From: Paludibacteraceae bacterium
GTDB taxonomy: Bacteria; Bacteroidota; Bacteroidia; Bacteroidales; Paludibacteraceae
DNA: 36,284 nt
Assembly: GCA_017430235.1 (NCBI GenBank)
Contig: JAFRNH010000047.1
Span: forward strand, 1 to 36,284
Direction: 5' to 3'
Below are positions 27,354-34,862 of this stretch, in pieces (the stretch's first letter is position 1; every line of letters starts with the position of its first letter). Under the pieces are notes generated by a model. That model made no database searches and was not told where the DNA came from. It was given only the letters and a program-made list of their open reading frames with translations. Position numbers and translations under genes: made by a program.

Positions 27354-30300
27354 ATGAAAAGACTTTACAAAACTGCACTACTAACAGCAATCGGAGCAAT
27401 GCTATCCGCAACTGCTATTGCTCAAAATCTTCCTGGTGTAAGAAGTACCATCAAAGTGAACGGCAAGGACCGTACCATTGATGTGTATGCACCAAGTGGA
27501 ATGGGCGAAAATCGTCCAATGGTTATCTCTGCTCACGGTATGGGGCAAGATATAGACTATCAGAAAAAACAGTCTCGTTGGGACCAAGTGGCCGATACGG
27601 CAAAATTCCTTGTTGTCTATCCACAATCGAATGGATCTACATGGGATTTGGCTGCCAATGGCGCTGACATCGCCTTCATCAAGGCAATCATCAATGCGAT
27701 GAGTTCGCAGTATAAAATCGACTTGAAACGTGTCTATATGTCTGGTTTCTCCATGGGTGGTATGCTCACCTATTCTGTGGCAAACAACATGGCAGACCAG
27801 ATCGCTGCATGCGCTCCTGTCTCTGGTTACCCAATCGGTGACATGACAGCCAAACCTTCTCGTCCAATTCCTATTATCCATACCAATGGTGATGCCGACG
27901 ATGTAGTACACTACGAGCCATGGAAGGGTACCTTCAACGGTATGTACCAAGAACAACAAGGTGCTTATGCACAGGCATCAGCTTGGGCAAAGGCAAACGG
28001 TTGTGACGACACTCCTGTCGAATCAGTCATTGACGGTGCTGCCACTCGCTATGTATGGAAGAACGGTAAGTGTGGCGTTGAGGTTTGCTTGAACAAGATC
28101 TATGGCAAAGGTCACTGGCCATCTAACGACAAGTACCATTCCGTTCGTGAAATCTGGAAATTCCTTCGTCGCTTCTCATTGGATTGTGGTTCCTCATCTT
28201 TAGAACCAGTTGAGCCAGAAGAGGTTGGTCCGTACAATGAAAAGCCAGCATCCATCCCTGGTAAGATCGAGGCTGAGGAGTATGACCTAGGCGGACAAGG
28301 CGTCTCTTACAATGATATGGATTCAGAAAACCGTGGCGAGGCCTTCCGTAACGACGGTGTGGATATTTACGCAGCTGCAACTGGTTATTCTATCGGTTAC
28401 AACCAAGAGGGTGAATGGCTGAACTATACAGTTGATGTGAAAGAGACCTCCAAATATACGGTTTCCATCTCTGCTGCTACAGACAATGCAACAGCTTCCT
28501 TCCAACTCTTGATTGATGGGAAGGCAGTCACTGGCGAGATTTCCGCTCCTAATACAGGTAACTTTAAAGATTACAGAACTGTTATCACCCGCACAAGCGA
28601 GATCTCTGCTGGTCAACACACACTCCAGCTAAAGATCACTAGCAGTTGGCTTGATATCGACTACATGACGTTTGAGAAATACGAATCAAATGGTAATGAC
28701 CCTTATGATGACAATGGTTGTGTGATTGGCAAGCGTGATGCAGTTGAGTTGGCATCTGTCTTCTCTTCCATCGCTCTAAGCAATGTGAACCCTAAAGTGA
28801 AACCAACCACCTACCACAATCCAATCATGACGCAACGTTATGGCGCAGACCCTTGTGCGATGGTTTACGGCGACTCTGTTTATATCTACATGACCCATGA
28901 TATCTACGAGTACGATAGCAATGGTAAAATCAAGAAAAACGAATATGGTAAGATTACCGAGATTGTCTGTCTTTCCTCTGCCGATCTTGTAAACTGGACA
29001 GACCATGGACCAATGAAGGTAGCAGGACAAGGAGGTATCTCCAAGGCAGGAAACTCATGGGCACCAACAGCTTGTCATGTGAAGATGAACGGCAAAGAGC
29101 GTTTCTTCCTATACTTTGCTAATGGCGGTAACGGTATCTATGTTGTAGCTAGTGACACTCCTTACGGACCATGGGAGGATGTGAAGAATGGACAAGGATT
29201 GATCACCCGTTCGATGCAGAACTGTAATGTTGATTGGTTGTTCGACCCAGCCGTTCTTGTAGATGATGATGGTACAGGTTACATCTATTTCGGTGGAGGT
29301 GTACCACAAGGTCGTAATGCGGATCCTGGTACCGCCCGTGTCGCTAAGCTTGGCAAGGACTTCATCAGCATCGATGGTACCGCACAAACGTTGAATCCGC
29401 CTTACTTATTCGAGGATGCAGGTATCAACAAGATTGGCAACAACTATGTTTACTCATATTGTACGAACTGGAACACAGGAGGCAACAACATCGGTATCAA
29501 CAATGCAGTCATTGCCACAATGATTTCCACAAATCCGTTGAGAGGTTTTAGTTTCGACCGCAAGGTGTTTGATAATCCATCCAGATGGTTGGGTGATAAT
29601 GGTAACAACCACCACTCGTTCTTCAAGTTCAAGGACAAATGGTATATTACCTATCATAGTCAGTGGATACAGAACCAGATTGGTGTCGAGGGTGGATACC
29701 GTAGTTCGCATGTTGATTATGCCAATGTGGATGAGTCAGCAGGAAAGATTCTTGGTGTAAATGCAGGAACTACGACGGGAGTTGATCAGGTTGTTCCTGT
29801 AGATGGAACCAAGAACATCCAAGCTGAGTGTTTCGCATGGCAGAGCGGAATTGAAGTAAACTATGTTGGCAAATCAACCAATATGGCTGTTAAAGGTAAG
29901 AATGGATCATGGATTGGACTATGTGGTGTATTAGCTAAGGATGTAAATAAGTTTAAAGCACGTGTTTCTGCACCATGTGGAGGAGCCATCCGAATTTCGA
30001 CGGGTTCTGCCGACGGTCCAGTTATCGGATACTTGAACATAGAGGCCAACAGTTCATTTGAGGAGTTCACTTGTGATTTGACATCCGATATTCCAACAGC
30101 GAAAAACCTGTTCTTTACTTTCAGTGGAGAGTTGACGTTTGATTCATGGAATATGTTCTATGAAGAATCATCCAGCAACAGAGAAGTAGAAGACGCTACC
30201 GCTATGCTGACGGTGGTACCAAATCCAGCCAAGGATGTTGTTACAGTAAGCGGATTGAATGTAGGTGAGATTGTCACCATCACATCAACAACAGGAGTTG

Positions 30301-30416
30301 TAGAGAAAGTTTTCGTAGCAGAATCAGAAAATGCAGAAGTTGTTGTTTCAGATCTTTCCGCAGGCGTTTATTTCATCTCGAATAGTGTCAATTCTGTCAA
30401 GTTGATTAAGTACTAA
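27354..30416 (+). CDS. Secreted multidomain hemicellulase: CE1-type esterase, CBM6, GH43, T9SS type A tail
   Basis: 1020 residues. Signal peptide to ~Ala23 (..ATAIAQ). Residues ~28-278 are an alpha/beta-hydrolase esterase of the CE1/feruloyl-acetylxylan/LpqC type: nucleophile Ser133 in GFSMGG, candidate Asp182/183 in NGDADDVVHY, His254 in GKGHWP. Residues ~300-442 are CBM6-like (IPGKIEAEEYD..., SWLDIDYMTFE). Residues ~485-790 are a GH43 five-bladed propeller with Asp499 (RYGADPCAMVYG) as likely base, Asp631 (WLFDPAVLVDDDG) as likely pKa modulator and Glu687 (LFEDAGINK) as likely acid. Residues ~820-935 are another CBM6-like module. Residues ~950-1020 are a type A T9SS tail (VVPNPAKDVVTVSG..LSAGVYFIS..VKLIKY). 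It likely removes acyl and arabinosyl or xylosyl decorations from arabinoxylan at the cell surface. A terminator follows. Confidence 0.9.
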   Translation: MKRLYKTALLTAIGAMLSATAIAQNLPGVRSTIKVNGKDRTIDVYAPSGMGENRPMVISAHGMGQDIDYQKKQSRWDQVADTAKFLVVYPQSNGSTWDLAANGADIAFIKAIINAMSSQYKIDLKRVYMSGFSMGGMLTYSVANNMADQIAACAPVSGYPIGDMTAKPSRPIPIIHTNGDADDVVHYEPWKGTFNGMYQEQQGAYAQASAWAKANGCDDTPVESVIDGAATRYVWKNGKCGVEVCLNKIYGKGHWPSNDKYHSVREIWKFLRRFSLDCGSSSLEPVEPEEVGPYNEKPASIPGKIEAEEYDLGGQGVSYNDMDSENRGEAFRNDGVDIYAAATGYSIGYNQEGEWLNYTVDVKETSKYTVSISAATDNATASFQLLIDGKAVTGEISAPNTGNFKDYRTVITRTSEISAGQHTLQLKITSSWLDIDYMTFEKYESNGNDPYDDNGCVIGKRDAVELASVFSSIALSNVNPKVKPTTYHNPIMTQRYGADPCAMVYGDSVYIYMTHDIYEYDSNGKIKKNEYGKITEIVCLSSADLVNWTDHGPMKVAGQGGISKAGNSWAPTACHVKMNGKERFFLYFANGGNGIYVVASDTPYGPWEDVKNGQGLITRSMQNCNVDWLFDPAVLVDDDGTGYIYFGGGVPQGRNADPGTARVAKLGKDFISIDGTAQTLNPPYLFEDAGINKIGNNYVYSYCTNWNTGGNNIGINNAVIATMISTNPLRGFSFDRKVFDNPSRWLGDNGNNHHSFFKFKDKWYITYHSQWIQNQIGVEGGYRSSHVDYANVDESAGKILGVNAGTTTGVDQVVPVDGTKNIQAECFAWQSGIEVNYVGKSTNMAVKGKNGSWIGLCGVLAKDVNKFKARVSAPCGGAIRISTGSADGPVIGYLNIEANSSFEEFTCDLTSDIPTAKNLFFTFSGELTFDSWNMFYEESSSNREVEDATAMLTVVPNPAKDVVTVSGLNVGEIVTITSTTGVVEKVFVAESENAEVVVSDLSAGVYFISNSVNSVKLIKY

Positions 30417-30436
30417 AATTTGAAATATCAAGTAAG

Positions 30437-30472
30437 AATAGCGATGGCAATTATGTCATCGCTATTTTTTTT
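30437..30472 (+). terminator. Intrinsic terminator after the GH43 enzyme
   Basis: AATAGCGATG pairs with CATCGCTATT over 10 bp around a ~10-nt loop and runs into a long T tract, 20 bases after the stop. Confidence 0.9.
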
Positions 30473-30504
30473 GTGGATGAATAATTGATGGAGCAAAAGC
30501 ATGC

Positions 30505-30645
30505 GTTAGCCTGAAAGGCTGCAACAGATAAAGCCCAGGGCAACGCCCTGTGGGTGATGATGAAGCGTATGATCCCTACCAGCCTGAAGGGCTGGGACAG
30601 AAAAATTCCTAGTGTAGTTATATTTTCCTACATTTGTGTAGGGTG
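30505..30645 (+). repeat. REP-like intergenic element, copy A, with promoter-like end
   Basis: Three small hairpins (AGCCTGAAAGGCT; AGGGC-AAC-GCCCT; AGCCTGAAGGGCT) are followed by GACAGAAAAATT and by TGTAG..10 nt..CTACATTTG. The last part contains TACATTTG (30629-30636), a -7-type box, 66 bases before the GNAT start codon. Copy B downstream of that gene shares AGCCCAGGGCAACGCCCT, ACAGAAAAATT and the TGTAG/CTACATTTG end in the same orientation. Confidence 0.75.
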
Positions 30646-30701
30646 GTCGATGACCATTCAATTCCAGTGTGAATTTAGAAACACAAACAAAACGAATTAA
30701 T

Positions 30702-31253
30702 ATGGAAAGACCGATAGACATAGCACTTGAATCATTAAAAGACGATGATCGGAAACAATTTATCCGTGACAATCAAGAAGCATTTAAATACGGTGCGACG
30801 CAGGAGTTTGGTATGCGGGATGACCACCTTGATGAGGATGGAGAAATTATCAGTAGAGAGGCCATTGAGAGTTCTATTGATGCGGAAAGTGCGGAGACGT
30901 ACCGCATTATTTGTGATGGCAAGAAGGTAGGAGGTGTGGTCATTTGTATAGATGACGAGACGCACATTGGACATTTGGATTTGCTTTTTGTCTTGCCTCA
31001 TGTCCATAGTCGAGGCATAGGTTTTGCGACATGGAAGGCAATTGAGCGAATGCATCCCGAAATTCAGGTATGGGAAACGGTAACACCCTATTTTGAGAAG
31101 CGTAACATCCACTTCTATGTGAACCGTTGTGGTTTTCACATCGTTGAGTTCTACAACAGCCATCATCCAGATCCCAATGATCCTGAGAGTGGAGCGGATG
31201 ATCAAGATGGCATGTTTCGGTTTAGAAAAGTGATTTATTCCCCTTCGATTTAA
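30702..31253 (+). CDS. GNAT-family N-acetyltransferase
   Basis: 183 residues. The central motif LDLLFVLPHVHSRGIGFATWKAIE contains the acetyl-CoA pyrophosphate loop (R/Q-x-x-G-x-G/A), preceded by a beta strand VGGVVICIDDETHIG and followed by YFEKRNIHFYVNRCGFHIVEF, the usual GNAT C-terminal part. It probably transfers an acetyl group from acetyl-CoA to an amine; the substrate is unknown. I chose ATG 30702 (MERPIDIAL); an in-frame GTG-type start at 30669 is nearer the repeat. The gene stands alone between two copies of a REP-like element, and the promoter-like box of copy A is the only visible promoter. Confidence 0.85.
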   Translation: MERPIDIALESLKDDDRKQFIRDNQEAFKYGATQEFGMRDDHLDEDGEIISREAIESSIDAESAETYRIICDGKKVGGVVICIDDETHIGHLDLLFVLPHVHSRGIGFATWKAIERMHPEIQVWETVTPYFEKRNIHFYVNRCGFHIVEFYNSHHPDPNDPESGADDQDGMFRFRKVIYSPSI

Positions 31254-31267
31254 TAGGAAAAGACACC

Positions 31268-31363
31268 TCAGTCTGAACGGCTTAGCCCAGGGCAACGCCC
31301 TATGGTTCATGGAACAGAAAAATTTCATAATGTAGTTATAATTTTCTACATTTGCGTAAACGA
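31268..31363 (+). repeat. REP-like intergenic element, copy B, with promoter-like end
   Basis: A shorter version of copy A with the same order: AGTCTGAACGGCT, AGCCCAGGGCAACGCCCT, GGAACAGAAAAATTT, then TGTAG..CTACATTTG containing TACATTTG (31347-31354). It points towards the structured RNA region and the ART-like gene. Confidence 0.75.
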
Positions 31364-31609
31364 TAGATTTTTAAGTTTAATTCTAATAAAAGAGTTATAA
31401 GAAACAGAAAAAATTTTAAACTAACATATTATTAATCATAGCGTTTGCTATTTATTCAGCACTGCTCCGAAACCTGAGAAATTTCATTAGCAATAGTTGC
31501 GAATAAGTCTGCGAACGTCTACGCTTTGCGTGGACGCGACTTATCAACTATTGCGGGCAATCTCAGGGCCTCTGGAGCGTGGATAAGGATGTGTCCACGC
31601 TTCTTTTTT
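31361..31609 (+). ncRNA. Candidate structured RNA or leader (~250 nt)
   Basis: Between a promoter-like box (31347-31354) and a terminator (31576-31609) lies a rod-like fold. GCTCC (31464-31468) pairs with GGAGC (31574-31578), CCTGAGA (31473-31479) with TCTCAGG (31561-31567), and GCAATAGTTG (31490-31499) with CAACTATTGC (31545-31554). Inside these, ATAAGTC (31503-31509) pairs with GACTTAT (31538-31544), and CGTCTACGC (31516-31524) with GCGTGGACG (31528-31536), closed by TTT. TTGCGGGCAATC (31551-31562) can alternatively pair with GATTGCCCGCAA (31620-31631) beyond the terminator. It may be a free small RNA or a switchable leader of the gene pair that follows. No known family is recognised; ends are estimates. 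Confidence 0.5.
31576..31609 (+). terminator. Terminator hairpin upstream of the ART-like gene
   Basis: AGCGTGGA pairs with TCCACGCT around a 10-nt loop and is followed by TCTTTTTT. It stands 62 bases before the ATG at 31671. The only promoter-like box seen lies upstream of it, so transcripts of the next gene would have to pass this site. Its 5' edge (31576-31578) overlaps the outermost stem of the rod fold, so those two pairings exclude each other locally. Confidence 0.7.
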
Positions 31610-31670
31610 GCCTCAACGTGATTGCCCGCAAGCTGAGTTGAAAAGCAGAACGTCATAAATGTAGGACAAA

Positions 31671-33335
31671 ATGGATTTTATAGTCATCATTGGGGTTTTG
31701 AGTATAGCTTTTGGAGCTATGGGAATCGTATTAATTAGATTAAAAAACAAGCACTTACAGGAAGTTAATAACAATATAGAGAAAACTTATCCTCTTGCAT
31801 ACAACGACTATCTTCGGGGAAATAATATTGTCAAATCCAAAATCAAACACTCTGATTTAAAAAAAATAGCCAGTCGACAAAAAGAAGATTGGGAAGAGGA
31901 AGAGTTTAAACTTCAACAAAAAATAAAAAGAGAAAAAGATATTGAAGATCAATGCAGAAGAATTCAGAAAAATTATCCAAAAGGATTCAAAAAATGGAGG
32001 TTGTATAATAGTAACCCATCATACGACCAAATTGTTTTAAACGAGTGGAAAATAAAAGATTATGAAAGCTTTATCAAATTATCCAAAAAGTTTGTTAAAT
32101 GGGAAGAGGAACAACGCAAATATACTGATGAATGCTACCAAGTATCAAAAAATGCATTAAATGGCTTTGGTCGTTACCATTATGATGTGCCTTTTTTTAA
32201 AATGGATGAAGATGGCAATGAAGTTAGCGGCGAATATAAAGTTTGGCAGTTTTTTGCTGACTCGTATTGTCTTGAATGTGATTTGGATTATACTGGTTTT
32301 GAATCAATTAGAGAGAAAGCAAATATTATTGAAGAATTAAAAAAATGTGAGAGATACTACGCTACCTCTATTTTCGATAGAATAAAAGACTTCCTTATAC
32401 AACTTAGCAAAAGCTACAAATTGTCGATTTATTTATGTTCGAACAATACTGGTTGGTCTGTAGAAAATCTCGAATTTCACTATAAAGAATTGATTGATTT
32501 TCAAATTATTGATGAAATTTATAGTAGTTTATCTAAAGGAACATTCAAATATGATTATTATCCAAGATTGAAAAACAGGCATATTGTTATTATTGATATC
32601 CAAACGAATAATAAGCAATTAAAAACGATTTGTGAGAATATCATAAAAACAAATCAAAAGAAACAGCCACTAATTACTTACATCAGTCTACTTAAAGAAC
32701 TCGACAGAAATGAAATGACATCTTTGATATCTAAGAGGAGAAAACAAGGAAAGGAAGGACAAAAGAGAAAGGAATCTAAAGAAAAGATAGAACTTCATAA
32801 ATTCAAAATAGAAAAAAAGAGAATCTTGGAACTATTACAAAATAATGGCATACAATGTTTTTATCATTTTACGGCAATTGAGAATTTGGATTCTATTAGA
32901 AAACTTGGCGGTTTGTATTCTTGGTGGCATTTAAAACAAAATGCTATTTCTGTTCCTTATTTTGGCGGTTCAGTGTTAGGACAAGAGTTAGATGTGAAAT
33001 TTGGTTTGCAAGATTATGTCAGATTGTCTTTTTGTAATGACCATCCAATGATTTATAGGCTCAGACAGGCTGGTAAACAATTAGCTTTGCTCAAAATTAT
33101 GATAGAAGTAGCCACTTGGAAAGATACTCTTTTTTCTGATGTAAATGCTACAGACAGCAACCATAGTCATGGAGGTTCTTTGTCCGATTTACAAAAAGTG
33201 AATTTTAATGCAGTGAAACGGAATTATGTCAGAAGAGATGATGATGATTTCAAGTTTCATCAGGCAGAGGTTATGGTAAAAAATTTTGTACCAATTGAAT
33301 ATATTATAAATATAGATAGTCCGTTGTTATTATGA
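31671..33335 (+). CDS. Membrane/coiled-coil protein with C-terminal DarT-like ADP-ribosyltransferase domain
   Basis: 554 residues. One N-terminal membrane segment (MDFIVIIGVLSIAFGAMGIVLI) precedes a charged, helix-rich stretch of ~360 residues that I do not recognise. Residues ~392-551 resemble DarT (DUF4433), which ADP-ribosylates DNA bases: CFYHFTAIENLDSIRKLGGLYS (NAD-binding His399 and the GGL turn), LQDYVRLSFCNDHPMIYRL (DarT-typical DYVxxxF..HPM), and FHQAEVMVKNFVPIEYI with candidate catalytic Glu533. DarT itself is ~200 residues, so the long membrane-linked N-terminus is unusual. It overlaps the next gene by ATGA, as toxin and antitoxin genes often do. A/T-rich codon use differs from the housekeeping genes and suggests transfer. 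Domain call is moderately sure; DNA as target is inferred. Confidence 0.7.
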   Translation: MDFIVIIGVLSIAFGAMGIVLIRLKNKHLQEVNNNIEKTYPLAYNDYLRGNNIVKSKIKHSDLKKIASRQKEDWEEEEFKLQQKIKREKDIEDQCRRIQKNYPKGFKKWRLYNSNPSYDQIVLNEWKIKDYESFIKLSKKFVKWEEEQRKYTDECYQVSKNALNGFGRYHYDVPFFKMDEDGNEVSGEYKVWQFFADSYCLECDLDYTGFESIREKANIIEELKKCERYYATSIFDRIKDFLIQLSKSYKLSIYLCSNNTGWSVENLEFHYKELIDFQIIDEIYSSLSKGTFKYDYYPRLKNRHIVIIDIQTNNKQLKTICENIIKTNQKKQPLITYISLLKELDRNEMTSLISKRRKQGKEGQKRKESKEKIELHKFKIEKKRILELLQNNGIQCFYHFTAIENLDSIRKLGGLYSWWHLKQNAISVPYFGGSVLGQELDVKFGLQDYVRLSFCNDHPMIYRLRQAGKQLALLKIMIEVATWKDTLFSDVNATDSNHSHGGSLSDLQKVNFNAVKRNYVRRDDDDFKFHQAEVMVKNFVPIEYIINIDSPLLL

Positions 33336-34156
33336 TGAATATTTTTATAGCAAATAAAAAAAGTAAAGTGGAAAGTATTAAGAAAAAATATCCTAATGCT
33401 TCGATTTTTGACATTACTTCAAAATCAGAATATCCTATTTTACAAAGATTGAGTCCATTTTATCCTCATGGAAATATCCCAGTACCAGGTATGCCAAAAG
33501 AAAAAGCATCGTGTGTCGAAGCGGTGTGGCAGGGGTTGAAAGTATTTGAGGGGTGTGGGGTTGATCTTACAGTATTGCACAATGACACAATGAAAAATAT
33601 CAAACGTACTGTTAAAAAGTTTGGGAAACCTTTAGGACATCAGTACGGAGATAAAATATTAAATTATGCGGATGCTCGTTGGAAAATATATTTGCCAACC
33701 TTTTTGTATATGCTTGAGAATGTTGAATCTGTACAAGAATCGCTTCGAAAAATCAAGGAAAGATTGCAAAAAAAAGATGTGGTATTTCTCGATTATAATA
33801 CAAATTGCAATGTTTCCGATTATTCAAAACCGCTATCGCATGCTTGTCTTGTGAAATTATATCTTGAGGGGAAATATCCAACAAGTGTTAATAGAGCAGA
33901 ATATGAAGCAGAAGGCAAAAAAAATATAGCTTCTTACAATAATGTTGATGAGTTGATTGCCGCTATAGAAGGCCACCCAAAGTTTAACGTGAAAAAACAT
34001 GGTGATTATATCGAAAAAATAAAACACATGTCAAAAATTGATATGACAATCATAATGAAGATGAACGGGAAAAAGAAAGATGCATGGAAAACTATTGTCA
34101 ATGATATTCGACAAAACAAATCCGGTGCAGTCCAATTAACTCTTGATTTCACATGA
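33332..34156 (+). CDS. Partner of the ART-like protein, possible NADAR-like antitoxin (function unproven)
   Basis: 274 residues, not firmly recognised. Residues ~40-75 read LSPFYPHGNIPVPG..ASCVEAVWQGLKVFEG, which recalls the YPFSNFYP..EhxxQxxKF layout of NADAR domains, enzymes that remove ADP-ribose from DNA guanine in DarT-NADAR pairs. LDYNTNCNVSDYSKPLSHACLV (~148-169) is another likely active-site stretch. The C-terminal 60 residues are basic (HMSKIDMTIIMKMNGKKKDAW). The start codon lies inside the stop region of the ART-like gene (ATGATG overlap), implying translational coupling and joint function. The toxin-then-antitoxin order and overlap match darTG. It could also be a second effector. 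Confidence 0.6.
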   Translation: MMNIFIANKKSKVESIKKKYPNASIFDITSKSEYPILQRLSPFYPHGNIPVPGMPKEKASCVEAVWQGLKVFEGCGVDLTVLHNDTMKNIKRTVKKFGKPLGHQYGDKILNYADARWKIYLPTFLYMLENVESVQESLRKIKERLQKKDVVFLDYNTNCNVSDYSKPLSHACLVKLYLEGKYPTSVNRAEYEAEGKKNIASYNNVDELIAAIEGHPKFNVKKHGDYIEKIKHMSKIDMTIIMKMNGKKKDAWKTIVNDIRQNKSGAVQLTLDFT

Positions 34157-34235
34157 TTCTCTCGCAGCAGAACCACCTGCTCCATATGGGAATTAACCCT
34201 GTTTTTATAGAAAAATACAAGAGATTTGTCGGACG

Positions 34236-34260
34236 GGAACTTCAACAAACCATAAGTTCC
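34236..34260 (+). terminator. Weak hairpin after the ART-like pair
   Basis: GGAACTT and AAGTTCC pair over 7 bp with an 11-nt loop and are followed by an A/T-rich tract without a clean T run. The remainder of the ~270-base gap before the ORF6N array shows only the promoter listed next. Confidence 0.35.
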
Positions 34261-34375
34261 TGCCCTTAATTATTTATATTTTGTGTTTCCGAATAACATT
34301 CACTCAGTTTTCTCATCCTTCCATCAACCTTTTCATTAACCATAAACAAGTGCTGTTGATTTCATAAAATAAAGT

Positions 34376-34405
34376 TTTGCCTCCGAATAATTTTCTGTAA
34401 ATTTG
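34376..34405 (+). promoter_or_regulatory. Promoter in front of the ORF6N array
   Basis: TTTG (34376-34379), an 18-base spacer and TAAATTTG (34398-34405) fit the Bacteroidetes promoter. It precedes only the first array member; the later copies begin 20-100 bases after the previous unit and share a different short leader. Confidence 0.6.
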
Positions 34406-34428
34406 ACACTCGAAAAATGATGTCTGTA

Positions 34429-34761
34429 ATGGAAAAGAAAGAAATCACAACCATTCAAAACAAAATTTTACTGATTCGTAACCAGCAGGTTATGTTAGAC
34501 CGAGACATTGCTGAATTGTATGGAGTGGAGACCAAAATCTTGAACCAAGCGGTAAAAAGAAGTGCCGAAAGGTTTCCTGATAGATTTATGTTTCAATTGA
34601 CCAAAGAAGAACAGTCTGAAATCGATTCTTCTTCTTTAAGGTCACAATTTGTGACCTTAAAGAATGATACGGTGAATTTAAGAGGCAAACATTCTAAGTA
34701 TTTGTCTTATGCTTTCACAGAGCAAGGTGTTGCGGGTTCCTACAATTTTGCTTTCCGTTGA
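34429..34761 (+). CDS. Short ORF6N-domain protein (array copy 1)
   Basis: 110 residues from ATG 34429 (MEKKEITTIQ), the start that aligns with the other copies; ATGs at 34417 and 34420 would be nearly leaderless. The ORF6N DNA-binding domain, common in phage and mobile-element proteins, is complete: IQNKILLIRNQQVMLDRDIAELYGVETK..LNQAVKRSAERFPDRFMFQLTKEE, and then LRSQFVTLKND and YAFTEQG. After FTEQGVA the frame switches to GSYNFAFR and stops, while the full-length copy continues for ~190 residues. This might be a deliberate short form (DNA-binding domain alone, a natural competitor) or a truncated gene. It is the only copy behind a promoter. It diverges from copies 2-4, which are nearly identical to each other. 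Confidence 0.75.
   Translation: MEKKEITTIQNKILLIRNQQVMLDRDIAELYGVETKILNQAVKRSAERFPDRFMFQLTKEEQSEIDSSSLRSQFVTLKNDTVNLRGKHSKYLSYAFTEQGVAGSYNFAFR
34632..34664 (+). repeat. 33-nt perfect palindrome inside ORF6N copy 1
   Basis: TTCTTTAAGGTCACAA-T-TTGTGACCTTAAAGAA, 16-bp arms with a single central base. The core encodes RSQFVTL, but the outer arms pair as well, beyond what the motif requires. Confidence 0.95.
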
Positions 34762-34780
34762 ACAATGAGGGATTTATAGT

Positions 34781-34813
34781 GAAATGGAAGTCGCAATATG
34801 CGACTTCCATTTC
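34781..34813 (+). repeat. Stem-loop in the 3' tail of ORF6N copy 1
   Basis: GAAATGGAAGTCGCA-ATA-TGCGACTTCCATTTC, a perfect 15-bp stem ~20 bases after the stop, followed by CTCCTAAAATGTTTTTTT. It may terminate transcription, although the T run starts ~9 bases after the stem, or be a recombination or repeat end. Confidence 0.85.
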
Positions 34814-34862
34814 TCCTAAAATGTTTTTTTGACCATGTTTTAACTAAAAACCCATAAGAAAA

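Larger units (their letters stand above)
31254..31670. other. 417-bp non-coding region: repeat, structured RNA candidate, terminator
   Basis: No open frame with coding character is seen. From left to right it holds REP-like copy B with its promoter-like box, an A/T-rich stretch to ~31440, a long rod-like inverted-repeat structure, a terminator hairpin, and a 60-base leader to the next ATG. Details are in the separate entries. Confidence 0.7.

Noticed and set aside
27402-27959. 185-codon antisense open frame under the esterase domain
   Set aside because: Shadow of the well-supported sense gene; its translation has no recognisable domain.
30735-31328. 197-codon antisense open frame over the GNAT gene
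   Set aside because: The sense frame carries a clear GNAT motif; the antisense frame extends into the REP-like element and has no features.
31440-31609. 6S RNA or another known housekeeping RNA
   Set aside because: The rod shape is suggestive, but I see no family-specific sequence signature, and the position before an accessory gene pair argues against it. Not fully excluded.
31440-31670. Retron msr-msd
   Set aside because: The long hairpin and a flanking 12-bp inverted repeat resemble one, but no reverse transcriptase (no YxDD domain) is encoded beside it.
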